DNA from: Hirudo medicinalis | Taxonomy: Eukaryota; Annelida; Clitellata; Hirudinida; Hirudinidae | DNA: 64,000 bases | Direction: 5' to 3' | NCBI GenBank assembly: GCA_011800805.1 | Contig: MPNW01000088.1 | Coordinates: forward strand, 32,838 to 96,837 | Part shown: in pieces, positions 62,033 through 64,000 of the stretch | Layout of the letters: every line of letters starts with the position of its first letter | Numbering within the stretch: the stretch's first letter is position 1 | Notes under the pieces: generated by a model | What the model was told of the DNA's origin: nothing | Seen by the model: the letters and a program-made list of their open reading frames with translations, nothing else | The model's database searches: none | Program-made: the position numbers and the translations under genes

Positions 62033-62236
62033 GTGCGTGACAACTGCTTCAGAGAGAGGTCATTTAGTACAATGAATAGGATCCTCAACAAGGCAAGAAA
62101 TAGAATGATACCAAAAACTTTAACTCATTGTGTGATCATAAGCCTTGAGGGACCTGAAGTTCCAACGGAAGATTTTCTAGATAGAGTAGTAGATTTATAT
62201 GCTTTGAAAAAACCTCGGCGAATAAGATTTCTCTGA
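62033..62236 (+). pseudogene. hAT-type transposase C-terminal (dimerisation) fragment
   Basis: The frame encodes CFRERSFSTMNRILNKARNR, then THCVIISLEGPEV and EDFLDRVVDLYALKKPRRIR. The RxFSxxxRIxxxxRNR...L..ISLEGP pattern is the C-terminal dimerisation part of hAT transposases and their domesticated ZNF862-like relatives. No upstream catalytic part is visible within the window. Confidence 0.6.
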
Positions 62237-62239
62237 AAA

Positions 62240-63189
62240 TATCATTTTAGAACAATTCTTTTTATTTTAGCTTGTGTGATTGATTTTTATTATGTTTGTA
62301 TAGTGTTGTTAGTTAATTAGTTAAAAATTTATGTTATTTTTAGTTAATGAAATACTTTCATTGAATTAACAAATTATTTTATCTCAAATTGATATTTAGT
62401 AAGAGATTCCCGATTCACATTGTCTGAAAGAAACCTTGCCGCTATGGTTGACTGGCGGAAACAAATAAACTACTGCCATTACTAGAAAATCCAAGAATTA
62501 ATTACTAGGAAGATTCAAGAATTAATTGTTTACAATTTATGAATCAAGAAACGTGCATTCACTTAATTACATGAACTAGGAGACTACAACATTAAAATAT
62601 AACAAGACCAACAGACAAGAATTTGTTGCTTTAAAAATTGAAAATACATATGACTAGTTACTTGTGTAACATTATGCTGCTTTGAAGATTTATAATAAAA
62701 TCGAATGCCCAGAGCCGTTACCAAAAATCTGCTTTTGTTAAACTTCTAAGTAATTTCTCCTTGTTAGTGATTTCTAGGAATCCTTTGGAAGTGTTTAAGG
62801 CTGCTATCTTAGCAATGTTAAAGTTGTTTGAACTACCGCCCCCATAAATCCGCCAATGCACTTAAAGAGAATATTCTTTCAACAAATGCTTGAGATATTT
62901 TTTTAGAAACTCGATCAACAACCTTACATACACTTTTTACAACTTTTCCGTTATATTCAAAATAGTACCAAAACTGCTTTCCTTTTTTTAGTCTAGCGAG
63001 ATGAGATAACGAAGTCATGTTTTATTCGCCCGCTCAACCAAAAGCAGTTTCACTATGGAATTTCAAAAACCAAAGAATATATAATTATTACACAGACCGC
63101 AAAATGCAAAATGGTAAATTTGTTCATCACGAATGCAAAATGGAGAGACTGTCAAGATGAAATTTTTTCTTGTTGAATGAAATAACAAA
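62240..63189. other. non-coding, with an unassigned short frame
   Basis: AT-rich. A 61-codon minus-strand frame at 62833-63018 (QFWYYFEYNGKVVKSVCKVV) is unassigned and may belong to the RT element next to it. Confidence 0.4.
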
Positions 63190-63812
63190 TATTAGGTTTT
63201 GTTAAGAGAAAGGAAATTTACATCGAGCCAATGTAAAATATTGTTAAGTTCATCATCCATTGTGGAAAAGAGTTCAAAAATATCAAGACCAGATCTAAAT
63301 ATATTAGTGACATAAGCAAATAGTAAGAACCTTATTGGATGATAAATGTAGATCATTAATACAAACCAAGAATAATAATGGGCCCAAAATGGATTCTTGG
63401 GAGACACCATGCGATATGAAGGAGGAGTAGGAATCGTGGTCTTTATATGAATCGTATTGCATCATGTTGGACAGGTAGCTTCTAAACCATTGAAGAGGGA
63501 TACGGACTCCATAATGTTGCAATTTGCTAAGGAGTATCTCATGGTTAACATGACATAACAGTGTCTTTGACTAGGTCGAGAAAAACTCCGAGGATAGAGC
63601 ATCCATCTTTCTGAGCTGCAGCTATCTTGGATTGAAGAAGGGACACGGGCATGTAGGTGGGTGCCCATGACGAAATCCAAATTGCTTGTGGTAACAGAGT
63701 GAGACTTTATCGAAGAATTTCGTGAGTCTAGTAAAAATGGAATGTTAAAAATACTTTGAGAAGTATGGTAAAACTGATATTGGCCGGTAAGTGGATATTT
63801 GTGCTCTATCAT
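63190..63812 (-). pseudogene. decayed CR1/Jockey-like reverse transcriptase
   Basis: On the minus strand: VRIPLQWFRSYLSNMMQYDS, ISHGVSQESILGPLLFLVCI followed by NDL (classical HGVPQGSILGPLLFLxYINDL), then ADDT-site remnant AYVTNIFRSGLDIFELFSTM, and ELNNILHWLDVNFLSLNKT. The catalytic FADDT is mutated to FAYVT. Frame changes occur near 63300 and 63480. The 5' half lies near 63812 in poor condition. Confidence 0.8.
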
Positions 63813-63869
63813 TAGATTAATAAAAAGGGATTACTTTTAATTCAATTCAAATAAGACAATCTTTATGAT

Positions 63870-64000
63870 GGCATAAGTCCGAATCACAGGACCTCAAGGC
63901 CACCGTATAAATGCGTCTTGAGAGACTTTCTAAAGCTTTCAATGGTTGCTGCGGATGTGACCTGAGGTGGAAGTTGGTTCCAGATCCTTGGGCCAGCAAC
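63870..64000 (-). pseudogene. 3' end of another non-LTR retrotransposon ORF, running off the window
   Basis: On the minus strand the frame begins at the window edge with VAGPRIWNQLPPQVTSAATI, continues ESFRKSLKTHLYGGLEVL and stops. This is the standard C-terminal end of many LINE ORF2 proteins. The coding part is undamaged as far as it is visible, so this copy may be younger than its neighbours. Confidence 0.7.

Noticed and set aside
1..64000. CRISPR arrays, operons, phage or bacterial islands
   Set aside because: No spaced short direct repeats with unique spacers and no prokaryotic gene organisation. All real genes are spliced animal genes or eukaryotic transposon remnants, apart from one single-exon ORF.

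Overview
This is an AT-rich (roughly two thirds A+T by eye), intron-containing nuclear window from an invertebrate animal. The gene content requires a metazoan: there is an ephrin, the mitochondrial heme A synthase COX15, and a secreted two-domain PAN/Apple protein. Short introns of 56-110 bp mixed with very long ones, dense tRNA-derived SINEs, many decayed non-LTR retrotransposons and ATG/AAT microsatellites fit a tunicate-like or cnidarian-like genome. I cannot fix the phylum from the sequence alone.

Layout. 1-8338 is intergenic, with only microsatellites and two small duplicated motifs. 8339-46071 (+) is an ephrin gene. Exon 1 (signal peptide plus the start of the receptor-binding domain) lies 34 kb upstream of exons 2-6, and the reading phases join exactly. 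The giant intron 1 (8488-42837) is a transposon graveyard. It holds R2-like RLE retrotransposon 3' ends, other LINE 3' ends, Tc1-like transposase fragments, a 601-bp TA-flanked MITE, three tRNA-derived SINE families, a foldback/TIR element with a longer relative at 40-41 kb, an AT-rich palindrome cluster and an assembly gap (33258-34053) flanked by two identical 127-bp microsatellite copies.

46072-50494 is intergenic and carries one copy of a repeat shared with the ephrin intron. 50495-51703 (+) is a 402-codon single-exon ORF that I do not recognise. It converges on COX15 (51916-54464, minus, 9 exons, 400 aa predicted), leaving 212 bp between the two stops. The COX15 model is one base short at the exon 6/7 junction. 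55084-56930 (-) is a decayed non-LTR reverse transcriptase split by a 120-bp tRNA-Glu-derived SINE with a perfect 16-bp target-site duplication. 58355-59168 (+) encodes a secreted 180-aa protein with two PAN/Apple-like modules, each on its own exon, joined by phase-1 introns; one of these introns is GC-AG. 60300-64000 holds further RT remnants and a hAT-type transposase C-terminus.

The genes do not form a pathway. COX15 acts in mitochondrial cytochrome oxidase assembly, the ephrin in contact-dependent Eph signalling, and the PAN protein outside the cell. I found no prokaryote-like operon, CRISPR array or other system. The most valuable results are the ephrin model across 38 kb, the GC-AG intron of the PAN gene, the out-of-frame COX15 junction, the unassigned 402-aa ORF, and the well-bounded mobile elements.
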